Assembly: GCA_031553915.1 (NCBI GenBank)
Contig: JAVBKT010000002.1
Location: 248,001 to 312,000 of the forward strand
DNA from: HGM13862 sp031553915
GTDB lineage: Bacteria > Bacillota > Dehalobacteriia > UBA4068
Direction of reading: 5' to 3'
Length of the DNA: 64,000 nt
The notes under the pieces were generated by a model. The model did no database searches. It was not told where the DNA came from and saw only the letters and a program-made list of their open reading frames with translations. Every line of letters begins with the position of its first letter. Within the stretch, counting starts at the first letter, position 1. The position numbers and the translations under genes are program-made. Below, one piece after another: positions 7,157-16,235 of the stretch.

Positions 7157-9445
7157 ATGACTATTAATGATCTGATCGAAAAAGAAATAGCAGCAGGCTT
7201 TCATGATAGCTCTGTGTTTGGCGGTTTTGCCGCCTTTGTTTTGGCATGGGCTAATGCCAATAATTTGCCGCAAATTGCTGAGCTGGCTAATACATACAGG
7301 GGCTCTTCGCTGGTCCAAAGGCCGCAATTGCTGCAACAACTGGCAACCGTCATCGCAAAAGATAAAATTAATACTGCGGTAGCTGATAACATCAACCAGC
7401 AAGCGCCCCTTTCCCCATCCATTAATATCCCCTTGAGCGAGCTCAAAAATATTGGCGCCAAAAAGGCCGCGCTTTTCCGCAAGCTGGGTCTGGAAAACAC
7501 TCAGGATTTACTCAGCTTTTATCCCCGCGAATATTTGGACAGAAGAATTATTACCCCCATCGGGCAAATAGCCATTGGCGCAGATGTCAATATCCGCGCT
7601 ACCATTGTCAGCACAGAGCTTCAGCGCACCAAAGGGAAAATGACGATACTCCGCTGCTATCTGAGTGATGATAGCGGTATTATCCCGGCGATATGGTTCA
7701 ACCAGCCCTTTTTGCAAAAAAAATTCTTCCCCGGCCGGGAGTTGATCGTATACGGCAAAGCAGAAAAGCGTTTCCGCACCATTGAGCTTGCCGTGCAGGA
7801 TTATCAGATAGCTGATGAAAACCCGGGCAGCGTGATGGGCATTACCCCTGTTTACAGCGCTACCGAGGGCCTGGGGCAAAAAGCTATCCGCAGTGCCATT
7901 AATACTGCCTGGCAGCTCTGCAAAAATAATCTGCCCGAAATCATCCCGCCCTGCCTAAAAACCGCGCATGGCCTGCTCAGCAAAAAAGAGGCGCTGCAAA
8001 ATATCCACTTCCCTGAGGAAATGGAAATAATTGAGCAAGCCCGCCGCAGCCTGGCCTATGAAGAGCTGCTAGTGATACAGCTGGCAATTATGCGCAATAA
8101 TCCCGCCGGTCAAGCAAAAATCTGCCGCCCTGAGCAAGAAATAGCTGATGAACAAATACTGCAAAAATTCTCCAGCATTTTGCCCTATACCCTGACTCAG
8201 GCGCAGCAAAGGGTAATCAGTGAAATATATCAGGATATGAACGCTGACCAGCCGATGTCCCGCTTAGTGCAGGGCGATGTCGGCAGCGGTAAAACAGCTG
8301 TGGCAGCGGCAGCCGTGGCCAAGTGCTGCCTCAACCACCAGCAAACCGCGATGATGGCGCCGACAGAGCTCCTGGCGCAGCAGCATTACCAAAACCTGGC
8401 TCCTTTGCTGGAGCAGCTGCATATCAGCACTGCTCTGCTCACTGCCAGTACTGCGGCTGCGGAGAAAAAGTCTATCCTCGCGGGGATGAAAGATGGCAGC
8501 ATCGCTTTTGTCGTCGGTACTCATGCTCTGATTCAGGATGGAGTAGAGTTTGCTGATTTGGGTCTGGCGATTACCGATGAGCAGCATCGTTTTGGCGTGG
8601 CGCAAAGAGCGCGTTTACGCGGCGGGCATATGGCGGACACTTTAATTATGACCGCGACTCCCATCCCCCGAACCCTGGCGATGACGATTTATGCTGATAT
8701 GCACCTTTCTGTTATTGATGAGCTGCCACCGGGCCGGCAAAGCGTCAAGACCTATGCCGTGGATTATAGCTATGAGGAGCGCATTCATAATTTCATCAGA
8801 AAAGAAATCGCCAAAGGCCGGCAGGCTTTTATTGTTTGCCCTTTGATTGAAAACAGCGAGCTGCTTGATCTGGCCTCTGCCACCAGCTATTATCTTCAGC
8901 TCAAAGATGAGGTTTTTCCTGATCTGCGCATCGGCCTGCTGCACGGCAAGATGAAAGCAACGGAAAAAGACCAGGTGATGGCGGCCTTTCGCGACGGCGA
9001 GATTGATATTCTCGTTGCCACCACGGTCATTGAGGTCGGCATTGATATTGCCAATGCCTCAATCATGCTGATCCGTGATGCGGAACGTTTTGGCCTGGCG
9101 CAATTGCATCAGCTGCGCGGCAGAATTGGCCGCGGCAGCGAAGATGGGCATTGCATACTGATGCATAATGCGGCCAGCAAAATCGCCAAAGAACGGCTGG
9201 ATATTATCAGCAAATCATCCGATGGCTTTACTCTGGCGGAAGAAGATTTACGCCTGAGAGGGCCGGGTGAATTTTTTGGCAAACGCCAGCACGGGCTGCC
9301 GTCATTAAAAATTGCCGATATCTTTCGCGATCATGACCTATTGGAGCTGGCGCATCAGGACGCCTTGGCGATTATCGCCAAGACCATACCAACCTCCCCC
9401 GGACTAGAGCATGAGGTGCAAAAATATCTTTCTTTGCTATCATAG
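7157..9445 (+). CDS. recG: ATP-dependent DNA helicase RecG
   Basis: This superfamily 2 helicase regresses stalled forks and branch-migrates Holliday junctions. The 762 residues contain the wedge/OB region beginning near residue 95 (GAKKAALFRKLGL, YPREYLDRR), Walker A GDVGSGKTAVAA, the DEQHRFGV box, TATPIPRTLAMT, and the motif VI region QLRGRIGRG. Typical RecG is about 680-700 residues; here about 80 extra N-terminal residues precede the wedge, as in some Thermotoga and clostridial forms. The ATG at 7157 lacks a clear ribosome-binding site, so translation may start further in. It follows fakA, a conserved order in Bacillota. Confidence 0.96.
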   Translation: MTINDLIEKEIAAGFHDSSVFGGFAAFVLAWANANNLPQIAELANTYRGSSLVQRPQLLQQLATVIAKDKINTAVADNINQQAPLSPSINIPLSELKNIGAKKAALFRKLGLENTQDLLSFYPREYLDRRIITPIGQIAIGADVNIRATIVSTELQRTKGKMTILRCYLSDDSGIIPAIWFNQPFLQKKFFPGRELIVYGKAEKRFRTIELAVQDYQIADENPGSVMGITPVYSATEGLGQKAIRSAINTAWQLCKNNLPEIIPPCLKTAHGLLSKKEALQNIHFPEEMEIIEQARRSLAYEELLVIQLAIMRNNPAGQAKICRPEQEIADEQILQKFSSILPYTLTQAQQRVISEIYQDMNADQPMSRLVQGDVGSGKTAVAAAAVAKCCLNHQQTAMMAPTELLAQQHYQNLAPLLEQLHISTALLTASTAAAEKKSILAGMKDGSIAFVVGTHALIQDGVEFADLGLAITDEQHRFGVAQRARLRGGHMADTLIMTATPIPRTLAMTIYADMHLSVIDELPPGRQSVKTYAVDYSYEERIHNFIRKEIAKGRQAFIVCPLIENSELLDLASATSYYLQLKDEVFPDLRIGLLHGKMKATEKDQVMAAFRDGEIDILVATTVIEVGIDIANASIMLIRDAERFGLAQLHQLRGRIGRGSEDGHCILMHNAASKIAKERLDIISKSSDGFTLAEEDLRLRGPGEFFGKRQHGLPSLKIADIFRDHDLLELAHQDALAIIAKTIPTSPGLEHEVQKYLSLLS

Positions 9446-9566
9446 CAGATCTGTAAAAAAGAAAGCTAAAATTATGTCGTTTCCCTGAATTTTTGAATGG
9501 CTGCTCTTGATTTATAAGGCTTTTAGAGTTATTATTAAATTTATTGACAAAGGACTGGGTTTTTCT

Positions 9567-10034
9567 ATGCGTAAGTTTATTTTTCCAATATTTACCATAT
9601 TATTAATATGGCTGGTGGCTTTACCGGCCATGGCCGCTAATGGATATTCCTTAAATATTGCCTGTGACACTTGTGGCTTTTGCCCCGCCCCTTTTGGAAT
9701 ATGCCTGCTCTACTACATTATCGCCCTGCTGGCAATTTGTTTAGCGCTGACCATACTGCTGGGCAAAAATAAAAAATGCCCTGTTTGCAAAACAAAGGCG
9801 GAGAAAGACGCCGTATTATGTAAAAAATGCGGCTATAATTTTGACGCTGGGCTGCAATCCACTCTGGCTCTTAGTGCTGCGGATAATCCCGAGCTTATTG
9901 CTCTTCGCAAAAGGATTACTGTGGATAAGGATATTATCAGCGACCCCGCCCAAGAGCATCTTTGCCCGCGCTGCAACCATAAATATGATTCCCGTGCCAT
10001 GTTCTGCGGAAAATGCGGATTAAGGCTGAAGTAA
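9567..10034 (+). CDS. Membrane protein with two C-terminal zinc ribbons
   Basis: I recognise no named family. From ATG 9567 the product has 155 residues. Residues 1-27 look like a signal peptide or anchor (MRKFIFPIFTILLIWLVALPAMA). A short Cys-rich segment (CDTCGFC) and a hydrophobic span (LLYYIIALLAICLALTILLG) follow, then a cytoplasmic tail with two Cys4 zinc ribbons, CPVC...CKKC and CPRC...CGKC. Such short membrane/zinc-ribbon proteins are common in Clostridia and usually have no assigned function. An in-frame TTG at 9507 would add 20 residues, but ATG 9567 gives the better signal-like start. TTGACA lies 20 bases upstream. It sits between recG and glnA on the same strand. Confidence 0.7.
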   Translation: MRKFIFPIFTILLIWLVALPAMAANGYSLNIACDTCGFCPAPFGICLLYYIIALLAICLALTILLGKNKKCPVCKTKAEKDAVLCKKCGYNFDAGLQSTLALSAADNPELIALRKRITVDKDIISDPAQEHLCPRCNHKYDSRAMFCGKCGLRLK

Positions 10035-10074
10035 TAAATTTTTGCTACATAATTTTATCATAAAGGAGTCTGAT

Positions 10075-11499
10075 ATGTTTAAATCCTTAAGCGAAACCCT
10101 TGCCTATTGCAAAGAACATGATATCCAGATGGTTGACTTCAAAATGGTTGATTTAAATGGCCGCTGGCGTCATCTTACTTTGCCGATTGACCGTTTTACA
10201 GAGAAAACTTTGGAGTGGGGGCTGGGTTTTGACGGTTCTAATTATGGCTATGCTCCGGTAGAAAAATCCGATATGGTGTTTATCCCTGATCTCACCTCTG
10301 CCACAGAAGACCCTTTTGCGGAAATGCCTACCCTCACCATGATTGGTGATGTCTGCTCTATAACTGACGAAGGCAATATCCCTTTTGACCAATATCCGCG
10401 CAATGTCGCCAAGGCCGCGGTAGATTATATGCAAAAGCTCGGCATTGCCGACACCATTCTCATGGGTCCCGAATACGAGGTATATTTGCTTGACTATATG
10501 GGCTTCCAGGCCACCCCCAATAATATCTCGATGGAAATTGATATTTCCTGCGCAGAGTGGAATTCCGCTCATGCCGGTAACGGCTATCAGGTCAACCGTC
10601 ACGGCGCTTATCATATTACTCCGCCTCATGACGTCACCTTTGGCATCCGCAACCGTATTGCCGCGATGCTGGAGGATAAAGGCGTACCGGTTAAATATCA
10701 TCATACCGAAGTCGGCGGCCCCGGACAGATCGAGTTTGAAGTCAGCTTTGGCGATTTGGTCACTATGGCCGACCGCACAATGATGGCCAAATATATCATC
10801 AAAAACCAGGCTGCCGCCGAAGGCATGACTGCTACCTTTATGCCCAAGCCAATTTATGATGAGGCTGGCAGCGGTATGCATGTGCATATGATGCTGCGCA
10901 AAAATGATCAGCCGCTCTTCTTTGACGCCAATGGCTATAGCGGGCTTTCCCAGACGGCTATCTATTTTATCGGCGGCATCCTAAAGCATGTCCGCTCTTT
11001 ATGCGCTCTCACCAACCCCTCCACCAATTCTTATAAAAGACTGGTCCCGGGCTATGAAGCGCCAACTACTATCGGTTTTGCCACTGCCAACCGTTCCGCT
11101 GTTATCCGCGTCCCCGCCTATGCCAAGGCTCCGGAGGAAAAACGCTTTGAGCTGCGTAATGTTGACGCAACCTGCAACCCCTACTTTGCCTTTGCGGCGA
11201 TCCTGATGGCTGGCTTGGATGGTATCCAAAACAAAATCGACGCCACCAAAAACGGTTGGGGACCATATGATTTTAATCTTTATGATCTAGCGGAAGATGA
11301 ACAGAAAAAAATAGAGTTCTTGCCGCAGACTTTGCCGGAGGCTATCCGCGCTCTGGAAGCTGATCATGACTATTTGACCGCTGACAATGTCTTTTCTGAG
11401 CGCTTATTGCAAATTTGGATAGATAAAAAAATGTCTGAATTTAAAGCGATTAACGCTTATCCCCACCCGGCTGAATTTAAGTATTATTATGACCTGTAA
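10075..11499 (+). CDS. glnA: Glutamine synthetase, GlnA type I
   Basis: The enzyme condenses glutamate and ammonium to glutamine using ATP and is the main ammonium-assimilation enzyme. The start ATG 10075 follows AAAGGAG, giving 474 residues. Visible family motifs are the beta-grasp segment with GFDGSNYGY, the metal/glutamate loop MGPEYEVYL, KYHHTEVGGPGQIEFE, the ATP loop PIYDEAGSGMHVHM, NPSTNSYKRLVPGYEAP and NRSAVIRVP. The adenylylation-site region common in GlnA-beta enzymes is not obvious, consistent with a Gram-positive type. It is monocistronic, with a strong terminator immediately downstream. No GlnR box or glutamine riboswitch was recognised in the 40-base upstream gap. Confidence 0.95.
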   Translation: MFKSLSETLAYCKEHDIQMVDFKMVDLNGRWRHLTLPIDRFTEKTLEWGLGFDGSNYGYAPVEKSDMVFIPDLTSATEDPFAEMPTLTMIGDVCSITDEGNIPFDQYPRNVAKAAVDYMQKLGIADTILMGPEYEVYLLDYMGFQATPNNISMEIDISCAEWNSAHAGNGYQVNRHGAYHITPPHDVTFGIRNRIAAMLEDKGVPVKYHHTEVGGPGQIEFEVSFGDLVTMADRTMMAKYIIKNQAAAEGMTATFMPKPIYDEAGSGMHVHMMLRKNDQPLFFDANGYSGLSQTAIYFIGGILKHVRSLCALTNPSTNSYKRLVPGYEAPTTIGFATANRSAVIRVPAYAKAPEEKRFELRNVDATCNPYFAFAAILMAGLDGIQNKIDATKNGWGPYDFNLYDLAEDEQKKIEFLPQTLPEAIRALEADHDYLTADNVFSERLLQIWIDKKMSEFKAINAYPHPAEFKYYYDL

Positions 11500-11514
11500 A
11501 CAATAGCACCTAGT

Positions 11515-11555
11515 AAACCGGCAGAGAGCTTGTACGTTCTCTGCCGGTTTTTTTT
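11515..11555 (+). terminator. Rho-independent terminator after glnA
   Basis: The stem AAACCGGCAGAGA/TCTCTGCCGGTTT with loop GCTTGTACGT runs into eight T residues, 15 bases after the glnA stop. Confidence 0.9.
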
Positions 11556-11698
11556 GATAATAAAGGTTATTATGATATATTAAACGCTCATTTGCAATCT
11601 GCCAAGCTAATGGCTATAATTAAAACAAAGTTTGTGTTTTTGCTTGGCACTGCGTCTACTGTTTTATTCTGGCATTGTCTCACTACGGGGAGGTATTT

Positions 11699-12616
11699 AT
11701 GAAAATTATCATCCTGGAACCACTGGCTGTCAAAAAATCTCTGCTGATCAGCCGTTTGGCAGCTATTCTCGCAGGCAAGGGCGATCTTATCTGCTATGAT
11801 GACAGCCCCGCTGATGAAGCAGAAGCAGCCAAACGCGGCGCTGACGCGGATATTATTATTAGCGCCGGCTATCCCCTTAGCCGCGATATCATCTCCGCCT
11901 GGGAAAAGGCCAAGCTGCTGGTCATCACCGGCATCAGTACTGAACATATTGATTTGGCCACCTGCGAGCAACAGCAGCTTGAGGTTCTGCATAATACGGC
12001 CTATGCGGTAATTTCCCGCGCAGAGCTAACCGTGTCTATGGCTCTTTCCCTGCTGCACCGGCTACCCGAACAATTACACAAAAATAATAAAAAACTGCTT
12101 TTGGCGGCGGAATTAGCCGGAAAACGCTGGGGTATGCTCGGCTATGATGATAGCTCCGGCTATACTACATCGCTTATCCAGGCTTTTGATTGTGATGTCT
12201 ACCATGCCCGGCCAAACGACGCAGCTCCCGCACAAATAAACGAAGTGGAAATGAGCGAACTGCTGAAAAAATGCGATATCATTTCCCTGCATTTGCCTTA
12301 TGAGCAGCAACAGCCGCCGTTTCTTGATTCTGACAAGCTCAGCATGCTCAAAAGCACTGCCATCCTCATCAATACCGCTCACCCCGGGCTGGTAGATAAT
12401 ATTGCTTTGGCTTATATGCTGAGCCACGGGCAATTGGCCGGCGCTGGTATTGACCTGGCCGGCGAAATCTGGGATAAGCATCACCCGCTGTATCTGACGC
12501 CGCGGGCTATTATTACCCCCAACTGCAGCGCAGCTACCAAAGAGGCGATGATACGCCGCACAGAGCAGGCCCTCACCAATCTTGTCCACTGGCTGAAAAC
12601 ACATAATATAGACTAA
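11699..12616 (+). CDS. D-isomer 2-hydroxyacid dehydrogenase homologue lacking catalytic residues
   Basis: The 305-residue protein has the two-domain plan of NAD-dependent D-2-hydroxyacid dehydrogenases, including a dimerisation segment (ELTVSMALSLLHRLPEQ) and the end block LTPRAIITPN. The functional positions are changed. The nucleotide loop GxGxxG reads GMLGYDDSSG (residues 145-154). The substrate-binding Arg of 'NTARGGLVD' is His228 (NTAHPGLVD). The catalytic Glu of 'DVFE' is Gly255 (DLAG). The catalytic His of 'TPH' is Asn275 (TPNC). The frame is intact and starts at ATG 11699 after GGGGAGG, so it is a maintained gene, probably with a non-enzymatic or altered role. It converges on feoB with a 9-base gap. 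Confidence 0.75.
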   Translation: MKIIILEPLAVKKSLLISRLAAILAGKGDLICYDDSPADEAEAAKRGADADIIISAGYPLSRDIISAWEKAKLLVITGISTEHIDLATCEQQQLEVLHNTAYAVISRAELTVSMALSLLHRLPEQLHKNNKKLLLAAELAGKRWGMLGYDDSSGYTTSLIQAFDCDVYHARPNDAAPAQINEVEMSELLKKCDIISLHLPYEQQQPPFLDSDKLSMLKSTAILINTAHPGLVDNIALAYMLSHGQLAGAGIDLAGEIWDKHHPLYLTPRAIITPNCSAATKEAMIRRTEQALTNLVHWLKTHNID

Positions 12617-12625
12617 CGTTGGCCT

Positions 12626-14596
12626 TTAAGCAAAAAGCAGCAGCAAGCGGTAAACAATAAAAGACATGATCCAGGCGATGCTCAGCTGAAACGCCACTAT
12701 AAACAGAGCATATTTCCAGGAGCCGCTTTCCTGTTTGACTGCCGCAATAGAAGCAACGCAGGGCGTATAGAGCAAAATGAAGACCAACAAAGCTATTGCT
12801 GCTGCAGGACTAATCAGCGACCCCAGCGCCAAGGCCAATGAAGAAGTACCGGCATAAAGAACAGCCAGGGTGGCAATAACCGCCTCCTTGGCCATAAACC
12901 CGACCAAGAGGGCAACGACGATTTGCCACAAGCCAAAGCCCAAGGGACGAAACAGCGGCTCAGCAAACTGGCCTAAGCTGCTGAGCAAGCTTTCTGTGCT
13001 TTCGACCATTTGCAGCGAAGTATTAAAATTGCCCAGGAACCATACCACAATCGATGCCAGTAGAATAATTGTGCCGGCGCGGGAGATGAAATCCCACACC
13101 CTCACCCATACTGAGCTCCAAATGCAATGCCAGACCGGCTTGCGGTAGGGCGGCATCTCCATCAAAAAAACCGCCTTTTGCTTGCCGATGATTTTTGGGC
13201 GTAGAATCAGCGAAGAAATAAAGGCCATAAAAATGCCAAATAAATAGATGCCAAAAATAACCAGAAACTGTTTCCCCGGGAAAAATATTCCGGCAATCAG
13301 GCCATAGACCGGCATTTTGGCGGAGCAGCTCATAAAAGGGATCAGGAGCATGGTCAGCAGCCGCTCTTTTTTATTATCCAAAGCCCGGCAAGACATAATA
13401 GCAGGCACCGAGCAGCCAAAGCCGAGCACCATCGGGATAAAGGACATTCCTGATAAGCCCAAGCGGTTCAGCAATTTATCTGTCATAAAGGCCGCGCGCG
13501 CCATATAGCCGCTGAATTCCAATAAAGACAAACAAAGAAAAAGGAGAGCCAGCTGCGGAAAAAAGGCCATTACAGCGCCTACTCCGCCAATAATCCCGTC
13601 GACGATTAAGCCAATTATCACTGGGCTGGCATTAACCGCGTTAAGACCATTGCTGGCCCAGACGGCAAACAGATCACTGAAAAGATAATCAAAGGCATCA
13701 TAAACTACCCTGCCAATGGGGCCGAAAGCGATATAAAAAACGAGAAACATTATCACCATAAAAATTGGCAAGGCCAACAGGCGGTGACAAAGAACAGCGT
13801 CAATTTTTTGCGTCAGCTCGCGGCGGCGTATCAGTGGCGAAACCTTAATCACCTGCGCGATAATATCATTGATGATTCTGTAGCGCTCCTCACTGATGCG
13901 CTCTTCCCAAATATCGCCATGCCCGCGCAATTCCTGCGGCAAATCCCCCTGCCAGTGCTCCTTCATCATCTGCAGGCCGATCCAGTGCCGATCCAGATGC
14001 TCCGGCACCGTCTCAGCGTCAATCATGGCTACAATATGTTCCAGCTCACCTCTTAGCTGCGGAGAAAACTGACGGATCAGCGTATCGCTGTCACAGAGAT
14101 CAGGCTCTTTGATTACCGCAAAAACTGCTTCCATCAGCTTTTGTATGCCATAGCCCTTGGCAGCGGAAATCTTCACACAAGGAACGCCCAGCAGCGCGGA
14201 TAGTTTTTTCTCATCCACATAGAGTCCCTCGGCCTTCAGCTCATCTGCCATATTCAAGGCCACCACCACCGGAATACCGCTTTCAATCAGCTGTGTAGAG
14301 AGATAAAGATTACGCTCTAAATTGGTAGCATCGACAATATTAATCAGCGCATCCGGATGATAATTAAGCAAATATTCGCAGCCAGTCAACTGCTCCGGGC
14401 TATGCGTAAACAAAGAATAAATGCCGGGAATATCAACCAAATCAATTGCCTGCTTATTATAGTGAAAATGACCGATATCCAAGGACACGGTAGTACCTGT
14501 CCAATTGCCAACAGAACGGTTGCCGCCGGTCAGTTCGTTGAAAAGAGTTGTTTTGCCGCAATTTGGGTTACCAAAAAGGGCTATTTCCATTTTCAT
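12626..14596 (-). CDS. feoB: Ferrous iron transporter FeoB (GTPase-coupled Fe2+ permease)
   Basis: The 656-residue inner-membrane Fe2+ importer carries the N-terminal G domain: G1 GNPNCGKTTLFNELTGG, the G3 region DIPGIYSL, and G4 ALNMADEL (NMAD in place of NKxD, usual for FeoB). A helical GDI region follows (about 170-270), then Gate motifs with the conserved cysteine segments GFGCSVPAIMSCRAL and PFMSCSAKMPVYG, and a C-terminal set of membrane helices. Its start overlaps the feoA stop by four bases (ATGA), showing translational coupling. The presence of Feo argues for growth where iron is ferrous, i.e. anoxic or acidic habitats. No Fur box was recognised upstream of the pair. Confidence 0.96.
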   Translation of the reverse strand: MKMEIALFGNPNCGKTTLFNELTGGNRSVGNWTGTTVSLDIGHFHYNKQAIDLVDIPGIYSLFTHSPEQLTGCEYLLNYHPDALINIVDATNLERNLYLSTQLIESGIPVVVALNMADELKAEGLYVDEKKLSALLGVPCVKISAAKGYGIQKLMEAVFAVIKEPDLCDSDTLIRQFSPQLRGELEHIVAMIDAETVPEHLDRHWIGLQMMKEHWQGDLPQELRGHGDIWEERISEERYRIINDIIAQVIKVSPLIRRRELTQKIDAVLCHRLLALPIFMVIMFLVFYIAFGPIGRVVYDAFDYLFSDLFAVWASNGLNAVNASPVIIGLIVDGIIGGVGAVMAFFPQLALLFLCLSLLEFSGYMARAAFMTDKLLNRLGLSGMSFIPMVLGFGCSVPAIMSCRALDNKKERLLTMLLIPFMSCSAKMPVYGLIAGIFFPGKQFLVIFGIYLFGIFMAFISSLILRPKIIGKQKAVFLMEMPPYRKPVWHCIWSSVWVRVWDFISRAGTIILLASIVVWFLGNFNTSLQMVESTESLLSSLGQFAEPLFRPLGFGLWQIVVALLVGFMAKEAVIATLAVLYAGTSSLALALGSLISPAAAIALLVFILLYTPCVASIAAVKQESGSWKYALFIVAFQLSIAWIMSFIVYRLLLLFA

Positions 14597-14838
14597 CTGG
14601 CTGATACCCCCTGCTGCTTGATCACGGCTACTTCTTTGGCGATAGCCACACTAAAGGCCAGCTGATAGCCGCGCACTTCAATCCAGACCGGATCACCAAA
14701 GGGAGCCCTTTTTAAAAAGGTAATTCTCTCGCCATGCGTCATGCCCAGATCACGCAGTTTTTTGGCAATATTAGCCGGCAAATTGAGCAATGCCTCTATG
14801 TTGGCAGTCTCACCCGGCATTAAATCATTAATCGTCAT
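14593..14838 (-). CDS. feoA: Ferrous iron transport accessory protein FeoA
   Basis: An 81-residue SH3-like FeoA protein: MTINDLMPGETANIEALL, then LRDLGMTHGERITFLKRAPFGDPVWIEVRGYQLAFS, matching the family pattern 'L..LG...G..i.v...aP.gdPi.v...g..lalr'. It modulates FeoB and probably binds the cytoplasmic side. The start ATG 14838 has AGGA upstream. The frame is open further upstream but that part is not FeoA-like and overlaps the region after the EPSP-synthase-like gene. It is coupled to feoB by a 4-base overlap. Confidence 0.92.
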   Translation of the reverse strand: MTINDLMPGETANIEALLNLPANIAKKLRDLGMTHGERITFLKRAPFGDPVWIEVRGYQLAFSVAIAKEVAVIKQQGVSAR

Positions 14839-14890
14839 GTGTCCTGGCTCCCTGCTTGTCCCCTTGATAAATTTCCCATTGATGCCACTG

Positions 14891-16162
14891 CTATCTATAC
14901 GGCGCTTTGGTGATTTCGCCGCCAAAGCTTTGCAAATCCCGCCAAAAATGCGGCCATTTTTTGTCGATGTCCGGCAGATTAGCAAGCAAGCTTGTTCCCT
15001 CAGCAATATGGGCAGCGATGGCAAACATCATAGCCAGAGCATAATCATTATTGGCGTCAAGCTCCGCGCCCTGCAATATTGATTTGCCGACAATGGTTAA
15101 CTGGCTGCTATCCTTAGTAATATTCGCATTCATCGCTGATAAACCTGCCAACATTTTCTCCAAATTACTTTTTTCTTTTGGGATCCCGGATAATTTGTAG
15201 CGCAAATGGCTTATGCCCTCGGCCTGCGTACATAACAAAGTAAGCAGTGGCAATAACTGCGGAGTATAGCTAAGGTCAACATCTATTGGCTGCAAAACAT
15301 CGCTATCCACCCTGAGCAGATCATCTTCGCGGCTGATGCTCGCGCCCATTTTATCGAGCAGCGCAATCACGCGGCAATCACTTTGCAGCGTTTGCCGTGG
15401 CAAACCTTTTATCTCCATACCTGCCTGCATCGCTGCCAAGGCAAAAAAATGAGCCGCGTAACCATAGTCCCCTTCAAGACAAAGATCATTGGCATAATAG
15501 CAGTTCATCGGCTCTACCGCGATTTTGCCCTTCTCCACCAGATAAAACGCGCCAAATTCGCGCGCTACGGCCATGGCCATTTCCGCAGCGGGGCTCATTG
15601 CTGATTCGGAAAAGCTGATAGTTGCACTATCAGCCAGCAAAGGCAGCGCCAACAGCAGCCCTGCCGCATATTGCGGATGCCAGTTGCTGCCCAAACAATA
15701 TTCTTTGGCGCGTAGTTTGCCCCGCAATTGTAGATGGTCTGCTGCCAAGTTATAGATCACCCCATGCTTTTGCAGCATTTGCAGATAGCCAATTTCTAGC
15801 TGCGCCAGCAAAGCGGGCGGCGCATAAAGCTCCGCGCCCTGACAGCGTAACAATAATGAGGGTATAAGCAGGCGCAGAGTAGACAGATTGGCATTGCAAA
15901 TGATTGTCGGCTGCTTGTTGCCGGCTAATCCTCCACTGATCTGATAAACGCCATCCTTGGCGTCAGCGCGGCACATACCGCTGTCAACCAGCAGCTGCAA
16001 GGTGGCGGCATGATCATGGCTCAGGCTGCCACCTATGCCGCGGATAGAGCTCTCGCCTTCTGCCAAGGCTGCGGCCAGCAACACCAGATGCAACTGATCA
16101 TTGCACGGCGGAGCGATAATGCAGCTGAATAATTTCTTTTGAGCAGTGATGATTACGCACAT
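14891..16162 (-). CDS. EPSP synthase (AroA) homologue without its active-site residues
   Basis: The 423-residue protein follows the two-domain inverse alpha/beta barrel layout of 3-phosphoshikimate 1-carboxyvinyltransferase. Recognisable pieces are LLAAALAEGESSI, NANLSTLRLL, LALPLL, LEGDYGYAAHFFAL, LLDKMGA and the end block NNDYALAMMFAIAAH. Key residues of the family are replaced. The N-terminal 'PSKSxxxR' is PCNDQLHL (catalytic Lys and Arg lost). The 'R.KE.DR' block is IPKEKSNL. The catalytic Asp of the 'PD' motif is Gln in TPQLL. 'NDHRMAM' is NDYALAM. An ordinary EPSP-synthase activity is therefore unlikely. The gene is intact, starts at ATG 16162, lies 52 bases upstream of feoA and diverges from the cysK-type gene. 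Confidence 0.75.
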   Translation of the reverse strand: MCVIITAQKKLFSCIIAPPCNDQLHLVLLAAALAEGESSIRGIGGSLSHDHAATLQLLVDSGMCRADAKDGVYQISGGLAGNKQPTIICNANLSTLRLLIPSLLLRCQGAELYAPPALLAQLEIGYLQMLQKHGVIYNLAADHLQLRGKLRAKEYCLGSNWHPQYAAGLLLALPLLADSATISFSESAMSPAAEMAMAVAREFGAFYLVEKGKIAVEPMNCYYANDLCLEGDYGYAAHFFALAAMQAGMEIKGLPRQTLQSDCRVIALLDKMGASISREDDLLRVDSDVLQPIDVDLSYTPQLLPLLTLLCTQAEGISHLRYKLSGIPKEKSNLEKMLAGLSAMNANITKDSSQLTIVGKSILQGAELDANNDYALAMMFAIAAHIAEGTSLLANLPDIDKKWPHFWRDLQSFGGEITKAPYR

Positions 16163-16195
16163 ACGCTACCTGCCTTAGTCTCAATCGTTTATTAT

Positions 16196-16224
16196 TTGCA
16201 TCTCGGGCAAAAGTGCATTATAAT
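16196..16224 (+). promoter_or_regulatory. Sigma-A-type promoter of the cysK-type gene
   Basis: TTGCAT (16196-16201), a 17-base spacer and a perfect TATAAT (16219-16224) predict a transcript start near 16231 and a leader of about 35 bases before the ATG at 16265. The AGGTGG ribosome-binding site follows. Confidence 0.75.
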
Positions 16225-16235
16225 GACATATATAG

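Noticed and set aside
10153..10887. 244-codon open frame antisense to glnA
   Set aside because: glnA is unambiguous on the opposite strand; the antisense product resembles no family and has no start signals.
12626..14838. Fur box upstream of feoAB
   Set aside because: I looked for a 19-bp GATAATGATAATCATTATC-like palindrome in front of feoA and saw none convincing.
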